DNA of 35,824 bases from CAZQYB01 sp964582985. GTDB lineage: Bacteria > Planctomycetota > Phycisphaerae > Sedimentisphaerales > Anaerobacaceae. Below are positions 24,374 to 32,351 of the stretch, piece after piece. Position numbers and translations under genes: made by a program. The notes below the pieces were generated by a model. That model was not told the origin of the DNA. It saw nothing but the letters and a program-made list of their open reading frames with translations, and searched no databases. The stretch's first letter is position 1, and every line of letters starts with the position of its first letter. The stretch covers positions 1 to 35,824 of the forward strand of contig CAZOUM010000031.1 of the NCBI GenBank assembly GCA_964582985.1, given 5' to 3'.

Positions 24374-26140
24374 TTACGATTTTATATCTTCCGTGAACGC
24401 TACCCTCAGGATCTCTTCCGCAGTCGTCAAGCCCTCTAATATCTTACTCACGCCGTTTTCAAGCAGTCCCCCATAGCCTTTTTCACGTGATGTAGCTCTT
24501 ATTTCCGATTCGCCGGCACCGGCGACAAGCTTTTCACGTATGTCATTATCTACAACCAAAAACTCGAATATAGGCAGTCGGCCTAAATAACCTGTCCCGC
24601 CGCAGGCGTTACAACCTTTGCCGTGGTAAAAGGTGTCTTTGGTCTGTTTGGTGCCGATTTTCAGACGCTTCAGGACCCCCTCTTTCAAAGTTGTTGGCTC
24701 TTTGCAGTGGTCACAAATCTTTCTCACCAGCCGCTGCGCAAGCACTAAATTCAGTGTCGAACCCAGCAAATACGGCTCAATGCCCATATAGATAAATCTG
24801 CTTATCGCGCTCGGTGCGTCGTTCGTGTGGAATGTGCTCAAAACCAAATGCCCCGTCAATGCTGCTTTTATTGCAATCTCAACGGTTTCCTTGTCCCTGA
24901 TTTCGCCTATCAGAATAATGTCCGGGTCTTGTCTCAAGATTGCTCGAAGACACGTTGCAAAATCAAGATTAATATCAGGCTTGATTTGAATCTGGTTAAT
25001 CCCGGCAAGACGGTATTCCACGGGGTCCTCAACCGTTGTAATATTCTTCGCCGGGTCCCTTAGGTGATTCAACGCCGAATACAACGTAGTACTTTTCCCA
25101 CTGCCTGTCGGGCCGGTGACGACTATGATGCCGTGCGGCTGTGACAATATGGTCTTGAATTCTTTAAGAAGTTTTGATTCGAACCCAAGTTGATTCACCT
25201 CGTGCCTCACCCCCGCTGTGTCAAGAATTCGCATAACCACTTTTTCGCCGTATATCGTTGGAATTACCGAAACCCGCATGTCTATATCTCTGCCGGACGT
25301 TTTCATTTTGAATCGGCCGTCCTGCGGCAACCTGCGCTCGGCAATATTCATCTGCGATAGTATCTTTATCCTCGCAATCACCGCAGCCTGCATTTTTCTC
25401 GCCGGCGGCACCATGTCCCGCAGTATGCCGTCAATTCGCATGCGAATCATCATCGAATGTTCCTGCGGCTCGATATGAATGTCACTTGCTCTGCTCTTGA
25501 CCGCCTGGCTTAATAACAAATCAACAAACCGAATAACAGGTGCCTTCGTCGCCGCTATTTGCGTGCTGATGTAGCCCTCGGAGATATCACCTTCAAGCTC
25601 CTCTTCCTGCTCCTCTTCTTCGCCGACTTCAAGCTCCACAAGGTCCCGAAGGCTCTGCTCTTCCACATCGGAACCGTGATAAATTATCTCGATTGCTTTC
25701 TGAATTTCGAAAGGTGAACTCAATGCCACTTTAATCTGTCGCTTTAATTTCAGCGTGATTGTATCTATGGCGATAACGTTAAGTGGGTCGGCCATAGCTA
25801 CCACAACTCTGTTATCCGTCTCACCTATGGCAACAATACAAAATCGTTTCGCGATGTTCTCAGGCAGCAGCCGGGCAATCTTCATATCAATCTTGCCCAC
25901 ATCATCGAAATGGATGTACTCCATCGAGAGATGCTCCGCCAGGGCGCAACTAACAGCCTCGTCGCTCAGCACCTTCAGTTGCACCAATATCTCGCCCAGT
26001 CGCCCGCCCTGTTCTCGCTGTTCGCTTAGCGCTTCGATTAATTCTTTGTGGCTCAATAGCCCTTTGGATACGAGTGATTCGCCGAAGAGGAGATCACCTT
26101 TTGCTTTAGGTGGACTAGAGATGTCTTGTACGGTTTCCAT
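24374..26140 (-). CDS. gspE: Assembly ATPase GspE/PilB with MshEN domain
   Basis: Hexameric ATPase of 588 residues powering pseudopilus assembly. The N-terminus has two 24-residue MshEN-type motifs (18-41, LFGESL...ALSEQ; 47-70, RLGEIL...ALAEH) separated by five residues, a module that binds c-di-GMP in related ATPases. An acidic linker (~171-184) leads to the N2 domain, then Walker A GPTGSGKST (343-351), the Asp box, Walker B ILIGEIRD (409-416) and a His box. Four cysteines (476, 479, 510, 513) form the GspE/PilB zinc site. First gene of the locus, with a promoter ~125 bp upstream and GAGGT before the ATG. Confidence 0.95.
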   Translation of the reverse strand: METVQDISSPPKAKGDLLFGESLVSKGLLSHKELIEALSEQREQGGRLGEILVQLKVLSDEAVSCALAEHLSMEYIHFDDVGKIDMKIARLLPENIAKRFCIVAIGETDNRVVVAMADPLNVIAIDTITLKLKRQIKVALSSPFEIQKAIEIIYHGSDVEEQSLRDLVELEVGEEEEQEEELEGDISEGYISTQIAATKAPVIRFVDLLLSQAVKSRASDIHIEPQEHSMMIRMRIDGILRDMVPPARKMQAAVIARIKILSQMNIAERRLPQDGRFKMKTSGRDIDMRVSVIPTIYGEKVVMRILDTAGVRHEVNQLGFESKLLKEFKTILSQPHGIIVVTGPTGSGKSTTLYSALNHLRDPAKNITTVEDPVEYRLAGINQIQIKPDINLDFATCLRAILRQDPDIILIGEIRDKETVEIAIKAALTGHLVLSTFHTNDAPSAISRFIYMGIEPYLLGSTLNLVLAQRLVRKICDHCKEPTTLKEGVLKRLKIGTKQTKDTFYHGKGCNACGGTGYLGRLPIFEFLVVDNDIREKLVAGAGESEIRATSREKGYGGLLENGVSKILEGLTTAEEILRVAFTEDIKS

Positions 26141-26584
26141 TTGACTACCTCAACCTATGACCATATCAAGTTTTTTTTCTGACAAGCCACATAAGCCCTT
26201 CCCCTGCTTAGAACAACATGGGTTACAGATGAGGCTGCCCCGTTTCTCACTAATCTACATAAAATATAATGAACAAAACGTCTGGAGCCAAAAAATTACT
26301 ACCCCAATCGAGGTTCCTAAACGGCATTTAGCAAAAAAATTTCCCGTTTTTATAAGCGCGAAATGCTCTTTATAGGACGAACAGTATTTTGATCACAGGT
26401 CAGTTTCGCTGAATATGTCGCTTTTGGTGCTATTTGGAAGCAGGGCTTTGTTTCTTCGCCCCTGCACAATCGGTGTTGGCGGCAAAATTGCCTTCACGGC
26501 TATGATGGTTAAAATGGTTGCAGCCTCTTATGCACGTCTAAAGTGCCGGTCAATTCTTCATAAGTTGCGATTGGAACAGCGCAT
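26141..26584. other. Intergenic stretch upstream of gspE
   Basis: Between the GH127 stop and the gspE start. Besides the gspE promoter candidate I see no gene. Plus-strand frames here are the antisense of GH127 running on. No strong terminator follows GH127. Confidence 0.5.
26263..26291 (-). promoter_or_regulatory. Promoter candidate for the gsp locus
   Basis: On the minus strand TTGGCT (26286-26291), a 17-bp spacer and TATATT (26263-26268) precede gspE. Predicted leader ~115 nt. Confidence 0.45.
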
Positions 26585-28651
26585 TTATCGCTCGTTCGCA
26601 CCAGCCTTGCTGCTTACTACCGGAAACGCAGAAATGCGAAGTCGAGCGCAGCCCATAGGAATCAGCGTCACGGCCTCAACCGGCTCTTCGGATGTTACCG
26701 GACTTTCCGGCAGTGTACCTACAAGGCCTTGGCTGTCCATCTTCCATTCAGGAATTTTTCTCGCCTTTGCCCGTAGTTCTATCGGAGCAGTCTCTGGAGT
26801 GAACGGCTGGTCCGCAACCGGCCCTGGCTTCTTCACAACCTCGAAGGAATTCGCAGCGTTCGCCGAATCAAGCACCAAACTGTAGTTCCACGCCGTCGTC
26901 GGATAAACCTCATAGCCGGGCCACTTCGTAACCACGTCAATGACCCGCTCTTCACTACTCCTCTGCCTCCCATCATACTTCACCCATTTCTCACCGATTT
27001 CCAGAGAAAAGGTCAGCGGCCCACGGTTCACCGACACCGAGTTCTTGTTCTTTTCCCATACTGCGACCGCAATCTGAGCTGGAAACTCTATCTCTACAGT
27101 GTCACCATCTGCCCACACGCGCTCAATCACCGCGTATGAAAGAGGTGGCAAAGTGGACTTTATAGGCTTGCCGTTGACTTTTATCTTAGTCCCTTTGCTC
27201 CAGCGCGGAATCCTAAGGTACAGCGGGAAGCGGACCTGCTTATCGTCAGGCAGCAAAACAGTCAATCTCACATACTCTCTGAATGGATAATCCGTAGTCT
27301 CCCGTATTGTCACGGTGGTCCCATCTCCGACCTTGGCCTTCACTTCAGATGCGCAGTAAAGCGATGCGCACAAGCCGTTGTCGGGTGTCGCCAACCACAG
27401 TTCCTCAGCGTAGTAGGGCCAGCCGTGAGAAACATTGTGCTGGCAGCACCGATACAGCCACGGACTGTAAGCCAGCATACAGCCCTTGTTTTGAACGCCC
27501 GGGTTCTTATTATGACGGTCGAGCTGAATCATATTTGGCGCCGTAAGATAGTGCAGTCCTTTCAAGTCTGCCGGCCGCGATGCAGGAAAGGAATTAAACG
27601 CCACGTATTCGCACCGGTCGGCCCACAGTGGATTGCCCGTAATCTTCACCAACATCTCAAAGCTGTGCATAAACTCCACCATCGAGCATGTCTCCGCCGC
27701 CTGTCGCGGCCCGTAGTAACCCTCCCGGCAGTTCTCATCCGCTCCGAACATACCACCCGGCACCTGCCCATACAGCCCCATCACCGTGTCGTAATTTCTC
27801 TCCGCCGCACGCACAAACTTAGGGTCCTTCGCCTGCATATAAAAAACAGCAGGCTGCCGGAAGCACTGCGCAATATTCACACCGTGCCCGCTCGCAAGCT
27901 TTTCCGTCCAGTTGCTCGTGTGCTCATGGATTTTCCTGGCCAAATCCAGAAGCCATTTCTCGCCCGTCCGGTTGTACAGCCAGTAAACGCTTTCGAGGTT
28001 GTCGCCCGCCCGCCGCTTCTGCCAGGACCTCGGCAGAAAATCCTCGTCGGGAACCGAAAGCTGCCAGCGGAAATAGTTCGTCATAAATGGCAGCACCCGC
28101 TTGTCCTCCGTGAATTCATAATACGACTGCAGGCAGTTAAGTGCTATCATGTTCGGCCACAGGTCCGGCTTGCCACCCTGCTTGGTCAGATTCAAACGAG
28201 GCCCGAACCAACCATCCTCCCGCTGACTTGAAAGAATCCCCTCAATCCACTTCCGCGCCTCATTGATAATCCGTTCGTCCTTGAGCACATATCCCAGGTC
28301 ACCGTATCCCTTCAGCCAGTAGGGCAGCTCCTCCCACCCGTAGTCCCCTTTGCCTTCGGGGCTCAGCCACGCGTTGCCTTCCGCCTTGCACCACTTGCTA
28401 AGCTCCGGCAGATGTCCTACCATACCATCTGCCTCCAATTCCAACATATGCCTAAGCCAGCCTTCGGGAGTGATTGAGCCAATCGGCAGTTTCACAAACG
28501 GACTCGGCGCCAGAGGCGGACGATTCGATACATAAAAGCTGTTTCTCCTGTTGCTCGGTGGCTTCTTCACGACCCGAACCGTCATTTGCCCGCAGCCCGC
28601 CAGCACTAAACACCCAATACACAGCCCACATAGGATTTCTTTGAGCTTCAT
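26585..28651 (-). CDS. GH127-type beta-L-arabinofuranosidase, lipoprotein
   Basis: Predicted exo-acting enzyme removing beta-L-arabinofuranose (family formerly DUF1680), 688 residues. Lipobox LAGC (Cys20) anchors it. The (alpha/alpha)6 barrel (~55-440) shows GWEELPYWLKGY, DGWFGPR and the metal/catalytic cluster: AAETCSM with Glu320/Cys322 and YRCCQHN with Cys402/Cys403. These match the Glu, Cys, Cys, Cys zinc site and cysteine nucleophile known for GH127. Two beta-sandwich domains follow (LRIPRWSKGTKIKVNG; VNRGPLTFSLE). GH146 is a close alternative. AGGAGG precedes the ATG. Confidence 0.88.
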   Translation of the reverse strand: MKLKEILCGLCIGCLVLAGCGQMTVRVVKKPPSNRRNSFYVSNRPPLAPSPFVKLPIGSITPEGWLRHMLELEADGMVGHLPELSKWCKAEGNAWLSPEGKGDYGWEELPYWLKGYGDLGYVLKDERIINEARKWIEGILSSQREDGWFGPRLNLTKQGGKPDLWPNMIALNCLQSYYEFTEDKRVLPFMTNYFRWQLSVPDEDFLPRSWQKRRAGDNLESVYWLYNRTGEKWLLDLARKIHEHTSNWTEKLASGHGVNIAQCFRQPAVFYMQAKDPKFVRAAERNYDTVMGLYGQVPGGMFGADENCREGYYGPRQAAETCSMVEFMHSFEMLVKITGNPLWADRCEYVAFNSFPASRPADLKGLHYLTAPNMIQLDRHNKNPGVQNKGCMLAYSPWLYRCCQHNVSHGWPYYAEELWLATPDNGLCASLYCASEVKAKVGDGTTVTIRETTDYPFREYVRLTVLLPDDKQVRFPLYLRIPRWSKGTKIKVNGKPIKSTLPPLSYAVIERVWADGDTVEIEFPAQIAVAVWEKNKNSVSVNRGPLTFSLEIGEKWVKYDGRQRSSEERVIDVVTKWPGYEVYPTTAWNYSLVLDSANAANSFEVVKKPGPVADQPFTPETAPIELRAKARKIPEWKMDSQGLVGTLPESPVTSEEPVEAVTLIPMGCARLRISAFPVVSSKAGANER

Positions 28652-28793
28652 TTGCGCTGCCTCCTGAAAAACAGTTTCTTTTTCCCAAAGTGTAGCACGT
28701 AGCAGCGTGAAATCAACCCTCTCAACCCAATTGATTGTCGAAGTCCCAAAAATCTTGACGATATCATCAAGACTGCTTAATATTATCTTTGCC

Positions 28794-28877
28794 GCGGATG
28801 TGGCGGAATTGGCAGACGCGCAGGCTTCAGGTGCCTGTGGGCTTCGGCTCGTGGAGGTTCGACTCCTCTCATCCGCA
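28794..28877 (+). tRNA. tRNA-Leu (anticodon CAG)
   Basis: Acceptor arms GCGGATG and CATCCGC pair, the anticodon stem CAGGC/GCCTG encloses loop TTCAGGT with anticodon CAG, a long variable arm (TGGGCTTCGGCTCG) marks class II, and GGTTCGACTCC is the T arm. Discriminator A is present and CCA is not encoded. Confidence 0.97.
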
Positions 28878-29044
28878 ATAAAACCCCTTTATTGGCGCAA
28901 ACCCCCTCTTTTCTGCCTCATATCCACAAACCAGCCAACTATCTAACGCAAATTGTGCCGACAGGCCGATAATAAGTAATAATAGACTTAGTATTTACTC
29001 AGTCACAAATTGACGGTAATTAAGCGAATCACGAGTCACGAATT

Positions 29045-29755
29045 ATGCTTGAAATCGCTCACGATTTTGAACGGGCCGCGGCAGGCTTGGGCCCCATAGT
29101 TACAGTCCTGCTCGGCTTAGCTTGTGTCGTGGTCGGATTATTTGTCTGGCTCGGCGGCCTCGGCTTTAGAAAACTTCTCGTCGCAATCGTAGGCGCCGCA
29201 GCCGGCGCTATCTGCGCCTTTTTCATAATCGGCCAGAACATCATACCAGCAATAGCCGCAGCAGTTGTAGCCGCTTGTTTAGCGGTTATCTTCGAGCAGA
29301 TATTTATCACAATACTGACAGCAGCTTTGGCAGCGCTTGTGAGTTTTCTCCTTTCAGCCGAATTGCATAAAGCTGATTTCAGTCACGGATTAAAACACGC
29401 TTGTTCACAGTTGCCCATATATTGCTGGCCAATAATAGCCGCCGTCCTGATAATTTTTGTGGTGGCAGGATTTTACCTTTGGCGCCCAACTTCGGCTTTA
29501 TGCTGTGCGGCTCTCGGCACGATACTCGTCTTTGCCGGTATGATTCTGTTGTTGTTGCACAAAGGCACCAGGCCTGTAAACTATATTAGCAGCAGAAGTT
29601 CGTTCTTTGCTGCCGTCTTTGTCGCAATGGTTGCCTTCGGCACGCTTGAGCAATTATTGTTCTGTAAACCCAGAATGGGGCAACCATGGACAAAAAGGCG
29701 AGCGAGAAGCACTGCAGACCCTGACGCAGAACACATAGATTGGCGGAATCGATAG
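29045..29755 (+). CDS. Multi-pass membrane protein, DUF4203-like, unknown
   Basis: Protein of 236 residues with about seven hydrophobic segments rich in Ala, Gly and Val. The layout of closely packed helices with small residues (VLLGLACVVVGLFVWLGGLG, then RKLLVAIVGAAAGAICAFFI) resembles DUF4203/TMEM198-like proteins. The C-terminal ~30 residues are polar and basic. It resembles the next gene in the second and third helices and is probably a diverged paralogue. No Shine-Dalgarno is convincing, so the start is uncertain. Function unknown. Confidence 0.65.
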   Translation: MLEIAHDFERAAAGLGPIVTVLLGLACVVVGLFVWLGGLGFRKLLVAIVGAAAGAICAFFIIGQNIIPAIAAAVVAACLAVIFEQIFITILTAALAALVSFLLSAELHKADFSHGLKHACSQLPIYCWPIIAAVLIIFVVAGFYLWRPTSALCCAALGTILVFAGMILLLLHKGTRPVNYISSRSSFFAAVFVAMVAFGTLEQLLFCKPRMGQPWTKRRARSTADPDAEHIDWRNR

Positions 29756-29798
29756 GCCACGCCGAGAAAAACTGAAACGAAATTTAAAGGGGAAAACA

Positions 29799-30485
29799 AT
29801 GGATTGTTTAGCTGTGCTCGCCCAGGCGGCTGGGGCCGCAGACGAAAGCACGCAAGCCGCAGGGGCAATCGTACCAATAGACTTGATTTGGAAACAGATT
29901 ACCTCCCTTGGCCGGCTTGAAGCATTGACCTTTATGTCTTTCGGCGTAGTTTGTCTTTTCTACGGCTGGCGGGTCTTCAAAATTCTCGTAACAATAAGCT
30001 TTGCTCTCATTGGCTTATCTGTCGGCGTACTTACAAATCAACGCCTTATAGGAGGCAATGGCGTCTGGCTCGGCATCATAGGCATGGTGCTTTTTGCAGT
30101 CTTTTCCGTGCCGATGATGCGATGGGGAGTCAGTATCTTGGGTGCCGCCGCAGGCGGAATACTTGCAGGCGGAATATGGTACGCCTTCAAACTACCTGAA
30201 CAATATATCTGGGCCGGCGCACTCGCCGGCGTTATTGCCGGCGGTATGATTTCCTTTATTATTTTCAAAATCGCCATTATGCTCTTCACCAGCTTCGGCG
30301 GCAGCGCCCTCATAGTCGTTGGTTTCTTGGCGATTCTATACCGCCACCTGCAAATGGCTGACCGCATTGAAGAACTGTTTTTTCAACGAAGTTGGTTTCT
30401 GCCCGTCGCTCTGCTGGTACCCACAGCCATCGGCGTGTTCGTTCAAAACAGATTCATAAAAGGCTCCAAAGACTGGGCCGTCTGA
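29799..30485 (+). CDS. Multi-pass membrane protein, DUF4203-like, unknown
   Basis: Protein of 228 residues. A short polar N-terminus of ~40 residues is followed by about seven helices, for example ALTFMSFGVVCLFYGWRVFK then ILVTISFALIGLSVGVL, and AAAGGILAGGIWYAFK. Spacing resembles the upstream gene 43 bp away. AAAGGGGA lies before the ATG, so the start is good. The pair is likely one operon. I do not know its function. Confidence 0.7.
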   Translation: MDCLAVLAQAAGAADESTQAAGAIVPIDLIWKQITSLGRLEALTFMSFGVVCLFYGWRVFKILVTISFALIGLSVGVLTNQRLIGGNGVWLGIIGMVLFAVFSVPMMRWGVSILGAAAGGILAGGIWYAFKLPEQYIWAGALAGVIAGGMISFIIFKIAIMLFTSFGGSALIVVGFLAILYRHLQMADRIEELFFQRSWFLPVALLVPTAIGVFVQNRFIKGSKDWAV

Positions 30486-30640
30486 CCACCTCGCCACTCT
30501 CAAAGAACAACTGTTCATCAATAATCAATCGCAAAGGTCATCCTGAGCGAACCGCAGCCCCTTTCATCAATTCTAAATCCACAATCGAAAGGTCCAAACC
30601 AAATACACCCAGGCCGGGCAGTAATGACTTATTGCTCTCA

Positions 30641-31414
30641 TCATAGCGGCCAACTATTTGGGCAAGGGTTGAGCCATTCGCCAACAAACAGGTCCAGGTC
30701 CACCCAGTCAACGGCACCGCTGTAGTCCAGGTCGGCCCCGCCGCACCAGTTGTTCAGGTCGTTGCAGTCCCCATCCAGCCAGTGGGCGGCGAATGTTGCA
30801 AAGTGGCGGAATCCGACTATACATGAGGGCCCGGGGACAAGCTGAGTGTCACCTTGTCCCTGTGAGTCCGTGGTTGCATGTACCGACCCATAGTCGTCGG
30901 CAAGGGCGAAATAATAAACCAGCGAATACTCGCCGGGGTCCAATTCACACGTCGTGTCGTACGGATTGCCCGTGTAGTTGAAAACAGTAGCCTCAACAGG
31001 ACCACTATACGTGAATACAAATGGCTCCTGATGGTTAGCCCCGCTGTACCCTACAGGCACAACACGAGTAGACCAACCAACGCTATAGATGGAAACCAGT
31101 TGCGGGTACTCATTGTTAATGGCAAAATAGCTTATCGAAGGGTTCACCCCAGGGGTACCGGCGGGTTCGAGCAAATACACAAACAGCATTTCACCCGGGT
31201 CAAGTCCGGAAAACCCTTCGAAGAGGTCAGGTACTAACGTGCTTGTGTCGTCATAGACATAGGAATACGCTGTCATACTCCAATCACCTGCGGAAAAGTA
31301 CACTTCTTCTTCGTGAACTGCATCACCGCCGATGTTGGGGTTGGCTGCCACGGTGCCTATGGGAACAGCTGTGATGAGCGCCATTGCAGCCAAGATTACC
31401 GCTAATCTTCTCAT
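30641..31414 (-). CDS. Secreted protein with dockerin-like C-terminus
   Basis: Exported protein of 257 residues. The signal peptide (~1-23, ending VAA) is followed by a ~170-residue beta-type domain with no family I recognise. The C-terminus (~205-250) has a pair of FxxFAxxWL-like helices and one calcium-loop-like segment, DLDYSGAVDWVDLDLFVGEW, typical of dockerin-like tails in Phycisphaerae secreted proteins. The first loop (WLDGDCNDLNNWCGGADL) is degenerate with two Cys. No cohesin is nearby. GGGAGGG precedes the ATG. Confidence 0.75.
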   Translation of the reverse strand: MRRLAVILAAMALITAVPIGTVAANPNIGGDAVHEEEVYFSAGDWSMTAYSYVYDDTSTLVPDLFEGFSGLDPGEMLFVYLLEPAGTPGVNPSISYFAINNEYPQLVSIYSVGWSTRVVPVGYSGANHQEPFVFTYSGPVEATVFNYTGNPYDTTCELDPGEYSLVYYFALADDYGSVHATTDSQGQGDTQLVPGPSCIVGFRHFATFAAHWLDGDCNDLNNWCGGADLDYSGAVDWVDLDLFVGEWLNPCPNSWPL

Positions 31415-31796
31415 CTTTACCCTCCCAATCCTTTGCTCTTCTGCCCAATAAAATGGGTTTGACTGTCCAAACTTTCGTCTGCTTTGGATTAGTCAAAAAC
31501 CACGCTTTTTCGGGAAAGCTTGGCAGGAAACAAGAACAAACTTTCCACCACCTTTCCTGCTTATAATACAAATGTACCTGATTGACAGTAGAATGTCAAG
31601 GACGGTGCCGCCCTCCTGATATGTCAACTGTGAACAAAGCACTATAACATATTGTTGCATAGCGGCTCTTTTGCCCCAAAACCGGATGTTTTGAGCAAAA
31701 CTGACGTCTAAGCGGAACGTAAATTAAGAAGTGGAATTTTATCAAAAAGCAAGAACTGGAAAAGTGAACCTTCCGGTACCCAGCGGACGTGGTTTT
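31415..31796. other. Intergenic stretch upstream of the dockerin-like gene
   Basis: 382 bp between two minus-strand genes. It contains the promoter/palindrome and a long leader with AAAGCGTG-type purine runs. I find no gene; short plus-strand frames are not supported. Confidence 0.5.
31571..31599 (-). promoter_or_regulatory. Promoter with overlapping palindrome for the dockerin-like gene
   Basis: On the minus strand TTGACA (31594-31599) is separated by 17 bp from TACATT (31571-31576). The -35 hexamer is one arm of the palindrome TTGACATTCTACTGTCAA (31582-31599), 6-bp arms around 6 bp, which could be an operator. Leader ~155 nt. Confidence 0.55.
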
Positions 31797-32150
31797 TCAG
31801 CCGGTCGGTTCGGATTTTCCCACGGGCTCGAGGCTTGCCAGGGCATCGGATTTGTCGTCAATAAACTCGAAGATGCCGTCGAAACAGGTAACGCGGAAGA
31901 TGTTCTTGGTTACGGAGGAGGTGTTGCAGAAAACGAGCCTGCGACCGGAGTCGGTCAGGAGCTTGTAAAGCTGTATAAAGCCGGAAAGGCTCAGAGAAGT
32001 CATTATGTCCACGTTGGAGAGGTCGACGGCCACGTCGCAGTCGGTTCTTTGGCCGACAATTTCTATTACCTTGTCGAGTTCCTGTCTGATTTCCGGCTCA
32101 GCAGGTAATTCGACGAGAATGATATTGTCCGAGTAATCTTGGATCGCCAT
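31797..32150 (-). CDS. STAS-domain protein (anti-sigma factor antagonist type)
   Basis: Stand-alone STAS domain of 117 residues. The core strand VAVDLSNVDIMTSLSLSGFI contains the Ser-rich site where SpoIIAA-like proteins are phosphorylated, and LVFCNTSSVTKNIFRVTCFD follows as in family members. A short tail (KSEPTG) ends it. No kinase or phosphatase is adjacent, so its partners are unknown. AGGAGAG precedes the ATG. Confidence 0.85.
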   Translation of the reverse strand: MAIQDYSDNIILVELPAEPEIRQELDKVIEIVGQRTDCDVAVDLSNVDIMTSLSLSGFIQLYKLLTDSGRRLVFCNTSSVTKNIFRVTCFDGIFEFIDDKSDALASLEPVGKSEPTG

Positions 32151-32297
32151 TTTATCTCTCCTGGCCTAAGTAAATTAAATTTTATCTGGTCTCAAATATG
32201 GAATCGGCACAATTTGGGACCAAGTTGAGCAAAAAGCCGGAGAATTGTTAGTGGAAACGGATAGATTGTTCAAATGATGCGAAAGAATTCCACCCTG

Positions 32298-32326
32298 TTG
32301 ATGAAGGGGCTGAAATAGATTATCCT
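32298..32326 (+). promoter_or_regulatory. Possible promoter for the symporter gene
   Basis: TTGATG (32298-32303), a 17-bp spacer and TATCCT (32321-32326), only ~25 bp before the start. Both boxes are moderate. Confidence 0.3.
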
Positions 32327-32351
32327 GTTTGCGAAATTTAAGGAGTTGCGT

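Noticed and set aside
27425..28231. Long plus-strand frame opposite GH127
   Set aside because: Antisense shadow of a clear GH127 gene; Arg/His/Pro-rich composition typical of such shadows.
28707..28946. Plus-strand frame reading AELADAQASGACGLRLVEVR
   Set aside because: This is the well-known false translation of a tRNA-Leu gene.
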